Source: Anaerolineae bacterium
Lineage (GTDB): Bacteria > Chloroflexota > Anaerolineae > Promineifilales > Promineifilaceae
Length of the DNA stretch: 64,000 nucleotides
Assembly (NCBI GenBank): GCA_023954475.1
Contig: JAMLHW010000008.1
Location: forward strand, 62,001-126,000
Direction of reading: 5' to 3'
Part shown: positions 34,855 to 43,331 of the stretch, piece by piece
Numbering within the stretch: the first letter of the stretch is position 1
Layout of the letters: every line of letters begins with the position of its first letter
Translations under genes and position numbers: made by a program
The notes under the pieces: generated by a model
Seen by the model: the letters and a program-made list of their open reading frames with translations, nothing else
The model's database searches: none
What the model was told of the DNA's origin: nothing

Positions 34855-34889
34855 AAAAAAAGGCGGTGAGATCGAAACCCCACCGCCTT
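34855..34889 (-). terminator. Rho-independent terminator of ppdK
   Basis: On the minus strand AAGGCGGTG and CACCGCCTT form a 9-bp stem around a 12-base loop, followed by a run of seven T. It lies 33 bases beyond the ppdK stop and between two convergent genes; it may also slow transcripts from the Nudix side. Confidence 0.88.
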
Positions 34890-34921
34890 CTGATTTAAGT
34901 CAGTTTGGCTTGTTCAGAGTA

Positions 34922-37708
34922 TTACGCTTCGTCGGCCAAAGCTGCGTGGGCTGCCGCCAAACGCGCAATCGGAACACGGAACGGCGAGCAAGAGACGTAG
35001 TTCAGGCCCAGCTTGTGGCAAATCTGAATGCTCTTTGGATCGCCGCCGTGCTCGCCACAAATACCGACTTCCAGGTCATGACGTTGTCCACGACCCAACT
35101 CAACGCCGATGCCCATCAGCTTGCCGACGCCATTGGCATCAATCGACTCAAACGGATTCTCCGGCAAAATGCCGCGCTGCAAGTATTCCATCAGGAAACC
35201 AGCTTCCGCATCGTCGCGGGAGACACCAAACGTCGTCTGCGTCAGGTCATTTGTACCGAATGAGAAGAACTCGGCGACCTCGGCAATTTCATCGGCCGTC
35301 AGGGCCGCACGCGGAATCTCGATCATCGTGCCGAATTTGTATTTGACTTCGATGCCTTCTTCTGCCATCACCTCTTTGGCCACTGCTTCGAGCGTGCGCT
35401 GCTGCACTTTCAACTCGTTGACGTGCGATACGAGTGGAATCATCACCTCAGGATGAACATCGACACCGTCTAAAGCGACGCGGCAGGCGGCTTCAAAGAC
35501 GGCGCGGACCTGCATCTTGGTGATTTCGGGGAACAAAACACCGAGACGAACGCCGCGCGTGCCGAGCATCGGATTCATTTCGTGTAGCGCTTCGACACGC
35601 TCCAGATAATGCTCGCGAATGCGAATCTTGCCCAGTGCTTCGTCAATTTCGCTCAGCGTGTGGAAGTGCTGCATCTGCACCTTGAGGTCGGCCAATTCCT
35701 GGATCAAATCGTCGCGTGCGGGCAGGAACTCGTGCAACGGCGGGTCGATGAGGCGGATGATTACTGGCTGGCCGTCCATGGCGCGGAACAGGCCGGCAAA
35801 ATCGTTGCGCTGTAGCGGCAACAGTTTGTCGACCGCTTCCTGACGCTCTGTCGTGGTTTTGGCCATGATCATCTTGCGCACAATCGGCATGCGTTCAGTT
35901 TCAAAGAACATATGCTCCGTGCGGCAGAGACCGATACCTTCAGCGCCGTATTCACGGGCACGTATGGCGTCATCCGGATAGTCAGCGTTGGCCCAGACGC
36001 CCAGTTTGCGGATATCGTCGGCCCAACTGAGCAGTTTGCTTAGGTACAGGTTGTTGATGTCGGGCATGACCGTCGGCAACTGACCCAGATACACTCGGCC
36101 GAGGTTGCCGTCGAGTGACAGCCAGTCACCTTCTTTGACAAAGGTGTCGCCATCGATGGTCATCTGGCGTGAATCGAGGTCGATCTCCAGTTCCATGATG
36201 CCGACGACTGCCGGTTTGCCGAATTGGCGGGCGACGAGGGCGGCATGGCTGGTACGACCGCCACGGCTGGTGACGATGCCTTCTGCGGCAAGCATGCCGT
36301 GTACGTCGTCCGGTTTTGTCTCTGGGCGCACCATAATCACTTTGCGACCCAATTCTTTTGCCCATCTTTCTGCTGTATCGGCATCGAATGCGGCCATACC
36401 GACGGCAGCACCGGGCGAAACGTTCAGCCCTTCGGCGTAGATTTCAGTTTTCTTGAGCGCTTGTTTGTCGAGCTGCGGGTGCATGAAGAAATCGATTTGC
36501 GCTGGTTGTACGCGACCGACCGCGGTGCGAATGTCGATCAGACCTTCGTCGACCATGTCTACAGCAATGCGAACTTCGGCTTGTGCCGTGCGCTTGCCGT
36601 CGCGAGTTTGCAGGAGCCACAATTTGCCTTGCTCAATGGTGAATTCCATGTCTTGCATGTTGTGGTAGTGCTTTTCGAGTTTGTTGGCAATGCTCTCGAA
36701 TTCGTTGTAGACAGCCGGATTCCATGTCTGCAATTCCTGAATGCGCTGCGTGACGCGAATACCGGCGACGACGTCTTCACCCTGAGCGTTGATCAGGAAG
36801 TCGCCTTCCAGTTCTTTTTCGCCAGTCGAGGCGTTGCGCGACATGGCGACACCGGTGGCCGAGTCGTCACCGAGGTTGCCGAAGACCATTGTCTGGATGT
36901 TGACGGCCGTTCCGAGGTTGTGGGCGATGCCAGCCTGATTGCGGTAAGCAATGGCGCGGCGGCCATTCCACGATTTGAAAACGGCTTCGGTTGCCAGTTT
37001 TAGTTGCTCGTACGGATCGCTGGGGAAATCAATGCCGGCGTAAGTGTGGACGATGACTTTGAAGCGCTGGGTTAGATAGCGCCAATCTTCGGCCGATAAG
37101 TCGGCATCTTCCGTCACGCCTGCTTTCTTGCGCTGCACACCGATGAGTGCTTCAAACGGTTCGTCGGGAATGCCAAGTACGACACTGCCGAACATCTGCA
37201 CGAGGCGGCGGTACGAATCGTAGACGAAACGGGCGTCATGGGTCAACTTGATCATGCCTTCAGCCACGGCATCGTTGAGTCCGATGTTGAGGACGGTGTC
37301 CATCATGCCTGGCATGGAGAATTTTGCGCCGGAGCGGCAGGAGACAAGTAGCGGTTTGTCCGGGTCGCCAAATACCTTGCCGGTTGATTCCTCAATCGCG
37401 TTAACAGCGTCCAGGACTTGCTCCCACATTGTCGATGGGAATTCTTCATTGTTTGCCAGATAGGCGTTGCACGCTTGTGTACTGACGGTAAATCCGGGAG
37501 GTACCGGAACGCCCAGGCGGGTCATATCGGCCAGATTGGCACCTTTGCCGCCCAGCAGGCTGCGCACGCCGTCCCAGTCGCCGGCCGTTTTCTCGGCCGA
37601 TTCAACTTCACTAAACAAATAGACCCATTTTTGAGCCTCAGGATTGCCATTCGTACCGAATGCTTTCGATTTCTTTCCTTCGATTTTTGCAGCAGATAGT
37701 TCACTCAT
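34922..37708 (-). CDS. ppdK: Pyruvate, phosphate dikinase
   Basis: A 928-residue enzyme (family about 870-900) that interconverts pyruvate + ATP + phosphate and phosphoenolpyruvate + AMP + diphosphate. Domains in order: ATP-grasp (LLGGKGANLADMTRLGVPVPPGFTVS, then SCRSGAKFSMPGMMDTVLNIGLND), phosphohistidine swivel domain with GGRTSHAALVARQFGKPAVVG (catalytic histidine in TSHAA), and PEP-binding TIM barrel (GLCRTEHMF, MLGTRGVRLG, SFGTNDLTQTTFG, CGEHGGDP). The N-terminus has about 25 extra residues rich in Lys and Ser. With glgA nearby in the window it fits gluconeogenic or glycogen metabolism. It stands alone with its own terminator. Confidence 0.96.
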   Translation of the reverse strand: MSELSAAKIEGKKSKAFGTNGNPEAQKWVYLFSEVESAEKTAGDWDGVRSLLGGKGANLADMTRLGVPVPPGFTVSTQACNAYLANNEEFPSTMWEQVLDAVNAIEESTGKVFGDPDKPLLVSCRSGAKFSMPGMMDTVLNIGLNDAVAEGMIKLTHDARFVYDSYRRLVQMFGSVVLGIPDEPFEALIGVQRKKAGVTEDADLSAEDWRYLTQRFKVIVHTYAGIDFPSDPYEQLKLATEAVFKSWNGRRAIAYRNQAGIAHNLGTAVNIQTMVFGNLGDDSATGVAMSRNASTGEKELEGDFLINAQGEDVVAGIRVTQRIQELQTWNPAVYNEFESIANKLEKHYHNMQDMEFTIEQGKLWLLQTRDGKRTAQAEVRIAVDMVDEGLIDIRTAVGRVQPAQIDFFMHPQLDKQALKKTEIYAEGLNVSPGAAVGMAAFDADTAERWAKELGRKVIMVRPETKPDDVHGMLAAEGIVTSRGGRTSHAALVARQFGKPAVVGIMELEIDLDSRQMTIDGDTFVKEGDWLSLDGNLGRVYLGQLPTVMPDINNLYLSKLLSWADDIRKLGVWANADYPDDAIRAREYGAEGIGLCRTEHMFFETERMPIVRKMIMAKTTTERQEAVDKLLPLQRNDFAGLFRAMDGQPVIIRLIDPPLHEFLPARDDLIQELADLKVQMQHFHTLSEIDEALGKIRIREHYLERVEALHEMNPMLGTRGVRLGVLFPEITKMQVRAVFEAACRVALDGVDVHPEVMIPLVSHVNELKVQQRTLEAVAKEVMAEEGIEVKYKFGTMIEIPRAALTADEIAEVAEFFSFGTNDLTQTTFGVSRDDAEAGFLMEYLQRGILPENPFESIDANGVGKLMGIGVELGRGQRHDLEVGICGEHGGDPKSIQICHKLGLNYVSCSPFRVPIARLAAAHAALADEA

Positions 37709-37942
37709 GGTTATTTCTCTCTCTAACTAACGGTGTTGGGCGACCCCATCCCCACTGTTCTCAGAATGGGTTTATGCATGTCGCATACACAAATCAATGT
37801 TCGTGGCAGCAATGCTCACGCCCACCATTGTATGTTGGTGACAGTGCAACAAACAGTGACAGAGTACACTAATGCGGGTGACAAAAGTCATTGGCATGGT
37901 TGACGCCTGAGAAAAAATCGGCCGAAACGGCGCACACCTTGG

Positions 37943-37971
37943 TTGCCTCCGTCTCTCAATCTTAGTATAAT
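37943..37971 (+). promoter_or_regulatory. Promoter of tRNA-Lys
   Basis: TTGCCT (37943-37948), a 17-base spacer and a perfect TATAAT (37966-37971) lie 14 bases before the mature tRNA 5' end. The -35 box matches four of six consensus bases. Confidence 0.65.
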
Positions 37972-37984
37972 TTTGCCTCGTCTA

Positions 37985-38056
37985 GCCTCCGTAGCTCAAC
38001 GGCAGAGCAGGAAACTCTTAATTTCAAGGTTATAGGTTCGAATCCTATCGGGGGCA
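37985..38056 (+). tRNA. tRNA-Lys (anticodon CTT)
   Basis: A 72-base cloverleaf: acceptor GCCTCCG with CGGGGGC (one G-T pair), D arm GCTC...GAGC, anticodon loop CTCTTAA giving CTT for lysine AAG codons, variable loop AGGTT, and T arm ATAGG-TTCGAAT-CCTAT with discriminator A. The first pair of the anticodon stem is a mismatch (G-A). The 3' CCA is not encoded (ACTACG follows). Its own promoter and a strong terminator make it a single-gene unit; no integrase or attachment-site repeat is seen beside it. Confidence 0.95.
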
Positions 38057-38065
38057 CTACGACGA

Positions 38066-38097
38066 CCTCAGCCAGTGTCAATTGGCTGAGGTTTTTT
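38066..38097 (+). terminator. Rho-independent terminator of tRNA-Lys
   Basis: CCTCAGCCA (38066-38074) and TGGCTGAGG (38083-38091) form a perfect 9-bp stem with an 8-base loop, followed by six T. Confidence 0.93.
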
Positions 38098-38199
38098 ATT
38101 GTCACAGCCGCTCAATGTGTGTCGCCGCGACACTCACAATCCCCTATAATTGCGGCAAGCCTGCCCAATAATACAATCACCGTACACAGGGAAGAGTCC

Positions 38200-40482
38200 A
38201 TGGCACATGTATCCCGCAAGCTGTCCAATGCGTTTGAAGGCGCACTAGCCGGTGGCGGTGATCCGGCTACTTCACCACTTTATGTTTTTGGCCCATTCCT
38301 GCGCCTGATTGTTGTCGCAGGCGTCGCCCAAATCACGTTCGGTGCCAGCATCTGGCTCGTCATCTTCACCATTGCGCTCGTTTCCGCCATGTATCGGCTC
38401 GTCATGGTCTGGATAACGGATGGCAGTGGTGGAAGTGGTCTTAACGAGGAAGAGTTTGGCGGTTGGGCAGTCAAAGTCAACGCGGGCATTACTGTTGTCG
38501 AATATACGCTGACGTTTCTCGTCAGTATGGCAGCGTTGGTCACTTTTGTCGCTGACCGGGTGCCGACACTCAATCAAACGTTTATCGGTATTGAATTGCG
38601 TGTGTATGTCGCCATTGCACTGAGTGTATTGACGGGTTGGTTGGTCAATCGAGGTCCGAAGGTAGCGGCACGGGCATTTGGACCGGCCACGCTGGGCGTG
38701 TTGATTTTGCTGTGGGCGATGATCATCAGCACTATTTTCAAGTTGGGGTTCCAGCTTCCAGATTTTAATCTGGAGGCGTTTTCGGCCGAAAATATTCGCT
38801 ATACACTTGGCGGTTATGCGCGTATCCTCGCCGTCATGACCGGCATTGAGATTTTTGCCAATCTCGTACCCGCATACAATGGTACATCGGCCGAAAAGAG
38901 CCGCAAAGCGTTCAACAGTTTGCTCATCATCATGGGCACGACCGGTTTGACCATGCTCATCGTCGGCCCGGCCATCTTCCAACTGGCCGACCCAACCAAT
39001 ACCGAAGTCTCGGTCTTTACGCAGACGATGGATCAATTGCTACCTGAGCCATTGGCTTGGCTTGGCACTATTGTCGGTGTCGCTGTGTTGTTGTCTGCAT
39101 CAGCTGCCAGTGCGCAAGGGTTACAAAACCTGGCGCTCGGGCTCAAATATCGCAATTACGTTCCCGCCTTTATCGGCCAGCGCAACCGGTTTGGCGTGGC
39201 TGATAAACCGGTCTGGCTCGAAGTAGCTGTCGTATCGCTTTGTTTTGTGGTGTTTGGTGCGGATGAAGAAACGTATCTTGCAATCTATGCGGCCGGCGTG
39301 TTCATTTTGCTCAGCATGACCGGCTGGGCGGCGACGCGGCGGCTGTTCCGCAATCTACGAAGCGACAGGCGCATTGGCGGTTTCATTGCGTTGGTAGGCA
39401 CGGTGGCGGCCGCATTGTTGACTTCAGTTGCGACCCTTATCATTTTTGAGGAACGTTTTTTTGAAGGCGCCTGGACCTACCTGCTCTTTCTGCCATTGCT
39501 CTACATTCTCTTTACATGGTTCCGTAGGCATTTAGGTGAGCCAACCCTGGCTGAAGAGCATCTAGGCAAAGTTATTCTCGACCGCAAATACCTGAGACCT
39601 TTCCACGAACTGCGTGTCGGCGAGCATCTTTCAACGGAATTTGAGCAGATCATCGTGCCGCTCGACGGCTCTGATTTTGCGGAACGGCCGCTTTCCTTTG
39701 CGCAGTCGATTGCACATGCGTACGACGCCCAGATGACACTGATGACTGTTGCACCACCGGCAAAAGCCAAATTTAGACGTGCCGACGCAACTGAGCGCGA
39801 TCAAGAATGGCGCCAACAGGTTGCGTACCTCGACAATTTGGTCCAGGGATTGCAACGGGCAGGGATAAACGCTGACTTTGTGATTGAATCCGGTTCTATT
39901 GTCGAGCAGATCGATGCGTTTGCCGCGGAAAGCCATGCCGATTTAATCCTCATGAGTACGCACGGACGATCTGGCATGGAGCGATGGCTTATCGGCAGTG
40001 TTGCCAATAAACTGACTCGGCAGACGTCGACGCCTGTGTTGTTGGTTCGGCCGACTGTGGCATGGCGCAGTCGCTGGTCGCAGTTCAAGCGGCTGCTCGT
40101 CGCGCTGGACGGTTCTCAAAACGCCGAATATATCCTGCCGTATGCGGTTTCATTTGCCCTGCACTTTGACAGCGAAATAATCCTGCTGTCTGTGCCTTCC
40201 GGCCAGGAAGACGCCATCAGCAGCGCTCATTCCGAATCAATCAGAACCTATCTCGAACACATTCTGGACGTTGTCCGCGCCCAAAATATTGAAGCACAGG
40301 CGATTGTCACCGGATCTAGCGCGGCCAGCACGATCATCGATGTCTGTGAAGGTGAGGAAGCCGATTTGATCATGATGACGACACACGGCTTTAGCGGATT
40401 GGACCGCTTTATGTTGGGCAGTGTGGCAGAACGGGTAATTCAGCACACGATTGCACCGGTTTTTCTGTTGCCGAGCCGCTAG
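38200..40482 (+). CDS. APC superfamily permease fused to two UspA domains
   Basis: A 760-residue protein starting at ATG 38200 behind GGAAGAG. Residues 1-460 are an APC-type amino acid or cation permease with about 12 helices (GGGDPATSPLYVFGPFLRL, GIEIFANLVPAYNGTSAEKSRKAF). After residue about 490 come two universal stress protein domains: FEQIIVPLDGSDFAE ... STHGRSGMERWLIGSVA, and FKRLLVALDGSQNAE ... TTHGFSGLDRFMLGSVAERV. Both keep the ATP-binding glycine pattern. The UspA part likely senses nucleotides and controls transport, as proposed for similar permease-UspA fusions. A TATAAT lies at 38145-38150 without a clear -35 box. Confidence 0.9.
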   Translation: MAHVSRKLSNAFEGALAGGGDPATSPLYVFGPFLRLIVVAGVAQITFGASIWLVIFTIALVSAMYRLVMVWITDGSGGSGLNEEEFGGWAVKVNAGITVVEYTLTFLVSMAALVTFVADRVPTLNQTFIGIELRVYVAIALSVLTGWLVNRGPKVAARAFGPATLGVLILLWAMIISTIFKLGFQLPDFNLEAFSAENIRYTLGGYARILAVMTGIEIFANLVPAYNGTSAEKSRKAFNSLLIIMGTTGLTMLIVGPAIFQLADPTNTEVSVFTQTMDQLLPEPLAWLGTIVGVAVLLSASAASAQGLQNLALGLKYRNYVPAFIGQRNRFGVADKPVWLEVAVVSLCFVVFGADEETYLAIYAAGVFILLSMTGWAATRRLFRNLRSDRRIGGFIALVGTVAAALLTSVATLIIFEERFFEGAWTYLLFLPLLYILFTWFRRHLGEPTLAEEHLGKVILDRKYLRPFHELRVGEHLSTEFEQIIVPLDGSDFAERPLSFAQSIAHAYDAQMTLMTVAPPAKAKFRRADATERDQEWRQQVAYLDNLVQGLQRAGINADFVIESGSIVEQIDAFAAESHADLILMSTHGRSGMERWLIGSVANKLTRQTSTPVLLVRPTVAWRSRWSQFKRLLVALDGSQNAEYILPYAVSFALHFDSEIILLSVPSGQEDAISSAHSESIRTYLEHILDVVRAQNIEAQAIVTGSSAASTIIDVCEGEEADLIMMTTHGFSGLDRFMLGSVAERVIQHTIAPVFLLPSR

Positions 40483-40510
40483 CGGGAAGGGAGTGTGGTT
40501 AACAGTGCGG

Positions 40511-40714
40511 TTATTTACGGGCGAACCGGGTGATGAGGGAACTGTCCCATAATTGCGTCGGATCGATTTGGATCTTCCGCAAAATCTGCGAGCTGATAAA
40601 GGCGAGAATGATCTCGGCCGAAATTTGTCGCAAAAGCACACCATCCGCTTCTGAACTGACTTCAAGAAAACCACGATTGGGAATGGCAACTGAACGGTAA
40701 AAGGCTCTGATCAT
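40511..40714 (-). CDS. Possible small protein at the end of the RCCR-like operon
   Basis: A 67-codon frame 20 bases after the stop of the reductase-like gene, on the same strand. The sequence (MIRAFYRSVAIPNRGFLEV, then AEIILAFISSQILRKIQID) has an amphipathic middle but no family that I know. The start lacks a clear ribosome site. It includes one TCGGCCGA palindrome read as Ser-Ala-Glu, the reading most common in true genes here. It may be real or noncoding. Confidence 0.3.
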   Translation of the reverse strand: MIRAFYRSVAIPNRGFLEVSSEADGVLLRQISAEIILAFISSQILRKIQIDPTQLWDSSLITRFARK

Positions 40715-40734
40715 CGCTTCGATGTGCAGTTGCG

Positions 40735-41538
40735 CTATCCGGCGCGGGGCAGGGTGCGGTTGCCGCCCCAGAGCGTCCGGATAAGGCGATCAGTCATTTC
40801 CTGCCCAAACAGACGTACGGCAATCGCATTGGCCGGATCGCGTTCGGCGACGGTGCGCCGGATGTATTCGTCGCGCTGTGCGATAGCAGGACGGTCGGCA
40901 ACAGGTGAGGGATCGGCCGAATCGACCCAAACCAGCCAGCGATCCAGCATTTCGTGCGCCGTTTCGCGAATAAGTGCCAGCGTTTCGTCGGTTGGCGGCA
41001 CCATGAAACACAGGCTCGTCGGCGACTGATAGAGGCGCATCGATGCATCCTGGCTAACGAATGGCGAGAAGCGGCTGTCGTTGCGCAATTGCAGAAACCG
41101 TGCATTGGCTGGCTCGTAATAGGTGTCGAAATAGGCCATGTCAGTCCACGGATCAGTGCGCGGCAGATAATCCATATACATGAAGATGTCGGGCGCCGTG
41201 CCGAGCGCGAAGCCAAAATTGGGCACATCGATCTGTGGGCCGAGGCTGATGGTCAGATGCATATTGGTGAAGCTGGTCTGCGGCGTGCCGATCCACGAGT
41301 AGACGAGCCAATCGATTTCCGGGTCGGCGAAAGTACTCAGAAAGCCTTTGGCACCAGTTGAGGAGTGATAGGGTTGAAATTCGGCCGAACACGGATCCAT
41401 CGTGAGGTCAAAACGCGCATCGACTTTTGCCTTGAGTTCGCTGGTAATGTGCCAGAGCGCATCGAAAGCTTCCTGATTGTCAACCGCCGGCCGATCTTCG
41501 ATCATTTCCGCAATTGATCTGGTTGTATCTTTTGTCAT
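40735..41538 (-). CDS. Red chlorophyll catabolite reductase (RCCR)-like protein
   Basis: A 267-residue soluble protein; the start at 41538 is set by GAGGAG seven bases upstream. Several stretches line up in order with plant RCCR as I remember it: DWLVYSWIGTPQTSFTNMHLTISL with the plant DFVIGSW...LNITS region, VPNFGFALGTAPDIFMYMDYL and PRTDPW with the plant APNF...ILDLPHRKD, SPFVSQDASMRLYQSPTSL with PYVSPSLFVRSAFSPTA, and QRDEYIRRTV ... AVRLFGQEM with the RRDKSFRRKS ... FPRMFGEE end. RCCR reduces an open-chain tetrapyrrole using ferredoxin and is related to bilin reductases. Whether the catalytic acidic residues are kept is unclear. It is the third gene of a GntR-led operon. Confidence 0.65.
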   Translation of the reverse strand: MTKDTTRSIAEMIEDRPAVDNQEAFDALWHITSELKAKVDARFDLTMDPCSAEFQPYHSSTGAKGFLSTFADPEIDWLVYSWIGTPQTSFTNMHLTISLGPQIDVPNFGFALGTAPDIFMYMDYLPRTDPWTDMAYFDTYYEPANARFLQLRNDSRFSPFVSQDASMRLYQSPTSLCFMVPPTDETLALIRETAHEMLDRWLVWVDSADPSPVADRPAIAQRDEYIRRTVAERDPANAIAVRLFGQEMTDRLIRTLWGGNRTLPRAG

Positions 41539-41576
41539 CCGTATTCTCCTCGTCAGACAAACCGGGTTTGAATTGG

Positions 41577-42440
41577 TTACCATTCCCACGGCATGTCGTA
41601 CCAGTGGATAAATTCCTCAAGCGCATTGTCGAGTACACTGTACTGATTGCCGCGGCTGTTGGTTCGTTCGGTGGCGACTCCGGCATCGTAAAACAAGCGC
41701 ATTGTGGCATCAATCAATGCACGCGGCACAGAGTCGGCGTCGTGCGCTTCATCCATTTGCATAAAAGCTTCCACCAGATTGCTCTTTTCGGCCGATAAAT
41801 CCTGCCCACAAAGGGCGGCATACGTCAGCATACCGGCTACCAGCGGTGCGATGCGATGCGTCCGACCGTCAGGACCGAGTGCCGCCAACATATCCGTCCA
41901 CACCTGATAAGTGGCATTGCCGACGATTTCAGCCAGCGATTCTTTAGCATGTGGCATGAGGTTTGCTCCTGTTAATTTGGGCAATATCGGCCAAACATTG
42001 TCGGGCGTTTCCGGAAAGGCGCTGCCGATGATATGTGCTACAGGAATGCCGCCATCGTGAAATGCGCCCCCGGTGATTTGCCCTGCGGCCGAATCCAGAA
42101 ATCCAAACGACACAAAATCGTGCCCAAAGCGCGGCCAGCGGCCGCGCCCCGTCATGATACCGTCGGCCCATTGCACGCCCATACCGACCACATCAGGGCC
42201 GTGATAATGGCGCTTCGGCCCGTCAATGTGCAGGTCAAATACCCATTCACCGGCAAAAGCAGCCATCGGGTGATCAACCAATTCGGCCGAAGGGCGGCAC
42301 TGCTGCACCACGCGCATATGCCCATTGGTTGACTGGTGCAACGTGCGCCGCTGCTGAATGGTTCCGGCAAAGCGGCCGTTGGGTTCAAATACGTACTCTG
42401 TGACACGCCATGCGCCCAGAAAACCATCACCAATTGACAC
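41577..42440 (-). CDS. Unknown protein in the GntR - RCCR-like operon
   Basis: A 287-residue soluble protein, 12 bases after the GntR gene and 38 before the RCCR-like gene. The N-terminal half begins with FLGAWRVTEYVFEPNGRFAGTIQQRRTL, which has the GxW-plus-beta-strands look of a lipocalin or calycin barrel, followed by FAGEWVFDLHIDG and MTGRGRW. The C-terminal half (from about 165) is alpha-helical (KESLAEIVGNATYQVWTDMLAAL). I do not recognise the family. A small-molecule-binding role beside a putative tetrapyrrole reductase would fit, as inference. Confidence 0.7.
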   Translation of the reverse strand: MSIGDGFLGAWRVTEYVFEPNGRFAGTIQQRRTLHQSTNGHMRVVQQCRPSAELVDHPMAAFAGEWVFDLHIDGPKRHYHGPDVVGMGVQWADGIMTGRGRWPRFGHDFVSFGFLDSAAGQITGGAFHDGGIPVAHIIGSAFPETPDNVWPILPKLTGANLMPHAKESLAEIVGNATYQVWTDMLAALGPDGRTHRIAPLVAGMLTYAALCGQDLSAEKSNLVEAFMQMDEAHDADSVPRALIDATMRLFYDAGVATERTNSRGNQYSVLDNALEEFIHWYDMPWEW

Positions 42441-42452
42441 GTGTCACGCTGC

Positions 42453-43172
42453 CTAAATTGTGATTTGATATTTGAAGCGGCTACCGTCGAAACAGGCTTC
42501 CAACAGTTCGATCGGTGTTCCGCTTGTGTCGTAGACGATCAGTTCGATGCTGAGAACCGGCACATCGGCGCGCACGCCGAGTAATTCGATTTCGGCCGAA
42601 CGCGCCGGCATTGCTTCAAGTGTGCGTTTGACGTGATAGCCGGGAGTCAACGGAGTCTGGCGCAGACGTTCCTGCCAGGCGTCGTCCTGTAGCTGAGTCG
42701 CGTCGTCTTCTGATACGACGGCGGCAGGGAGATAGGCAACGTGATGACCGATGGGGGTAGTATCGGCCGAAAACAGCCAGCGCAGGCGATACACCTGTTC
42801 ACTGCCCAAAATAGCGCTGACGTGACGCGGCGCATCTATCCATTGCCGGTCGCGCAATTGCCACTGCGGATTGACACCTTGCTGAACGAGATACTCAGAA
42901 AAGCCGACACCGGCTCCCGGATCGTGGACGAGCTTGGATTGCGTGACAAAAGTCCCGCGACCGCGATGCCGCAGCAGCACGCCTTCGTGCACCAGATCGG
43001 ACAGTGTTTGCCGCACCGTCGTGCGGCTGACGCCGTATGTCTCCTGCAACTCATGTTCACTGGGAATGAGGTCACCCGGCGACCAAAGACCGCTCTCTAT
43101 CTTTTCCAACAGAATTTGTTTAAGTTGATAGTAGAGCGGCAGTGGTGAAGATCGATCAATCTGTTGTGACAT
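42453..43172 (-). CDS. GntR family (HutC/UTRA type) regulator
   Basis: A 239-residue repressor. Residues 8-75 are the GntR winged helix (PLYYQLKQILLEKIESGLWSPGDLIPSEHELQETYGVSRTTVRQTL ... RHRGRGTFV). Residues about 95-239 are a UTRA effector-binding domain (YRLRWLFSADTTPIGHHVAYLP, VLSIELIVYDTSGTPIEL). HutC-type repressors release DNA when a metabolite binds UTRA. It is the first gene of the operon, behind a consensus promoter with a palindrome placed at the start point, so autoregulation is likely and the ligand is probably the substrate of the downstream proteins. Confidence 0.93.
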   Translation of the reverse strand: MSQQIDRSSPLPLYYQLKQILLEKIESGLWSPGDLIPSEHELQETYGVSRTTVRQTLSDLVHEGVLLRHRGRGTFVTQSKLVHDPGAGVGFSEYLVQQGVNPQWQLRDRQWIDAPRHVSAILGSEQVYRLRWLFSADTTPIGHHVAYLPAAVVSEDDATQLQDDAWQERLRQTPLTPGYHVKRTLEAMPARSAEIELLGVRADVPVLSIELIVYDTSGTPIELLEACFDGSRFKYQITI

Positions 43173-43259
43173 GAAACTTGTCCTGAGTTGATTGCCAGGT
43201 CAACTGCACTGATCGCGTTGAACAGGCGTGTGCCGACCGCCACAAACAGCGCAAAGTGA

Positions 43260-43308
43260 AATGTTATAACATTGTGACAATAATACGACTTTCGCGATCG
43301 GGTGTCAA
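43260..43308 (-). promoter_or_regulatory. Promoter and operator of the GntR - RCCR-like operon
   Basis: On the minus strand TTGACA (43303-43308), a 17-base spacer and TATTAT (43280-43285) form a strong promoter. The perfect 14-bp palindrome AATGTTATAACATT (43260-43273) starts six bases further on, over the expected transcription start. This is where a GntR dimer would block RNA polymerase. The leader to the GntR start is about 90 bases. Confidence 0.8.
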
Positions 43309-43331
43309 CGCGGCAAGATGACCGGTCTGAC

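Noticed and set aside
37985-38097. Integration site for a mobile island at tRNA-Lys
   Set aside because: No integrase, no second copy of the tRNA 3' end and ordinary genes on both sides.
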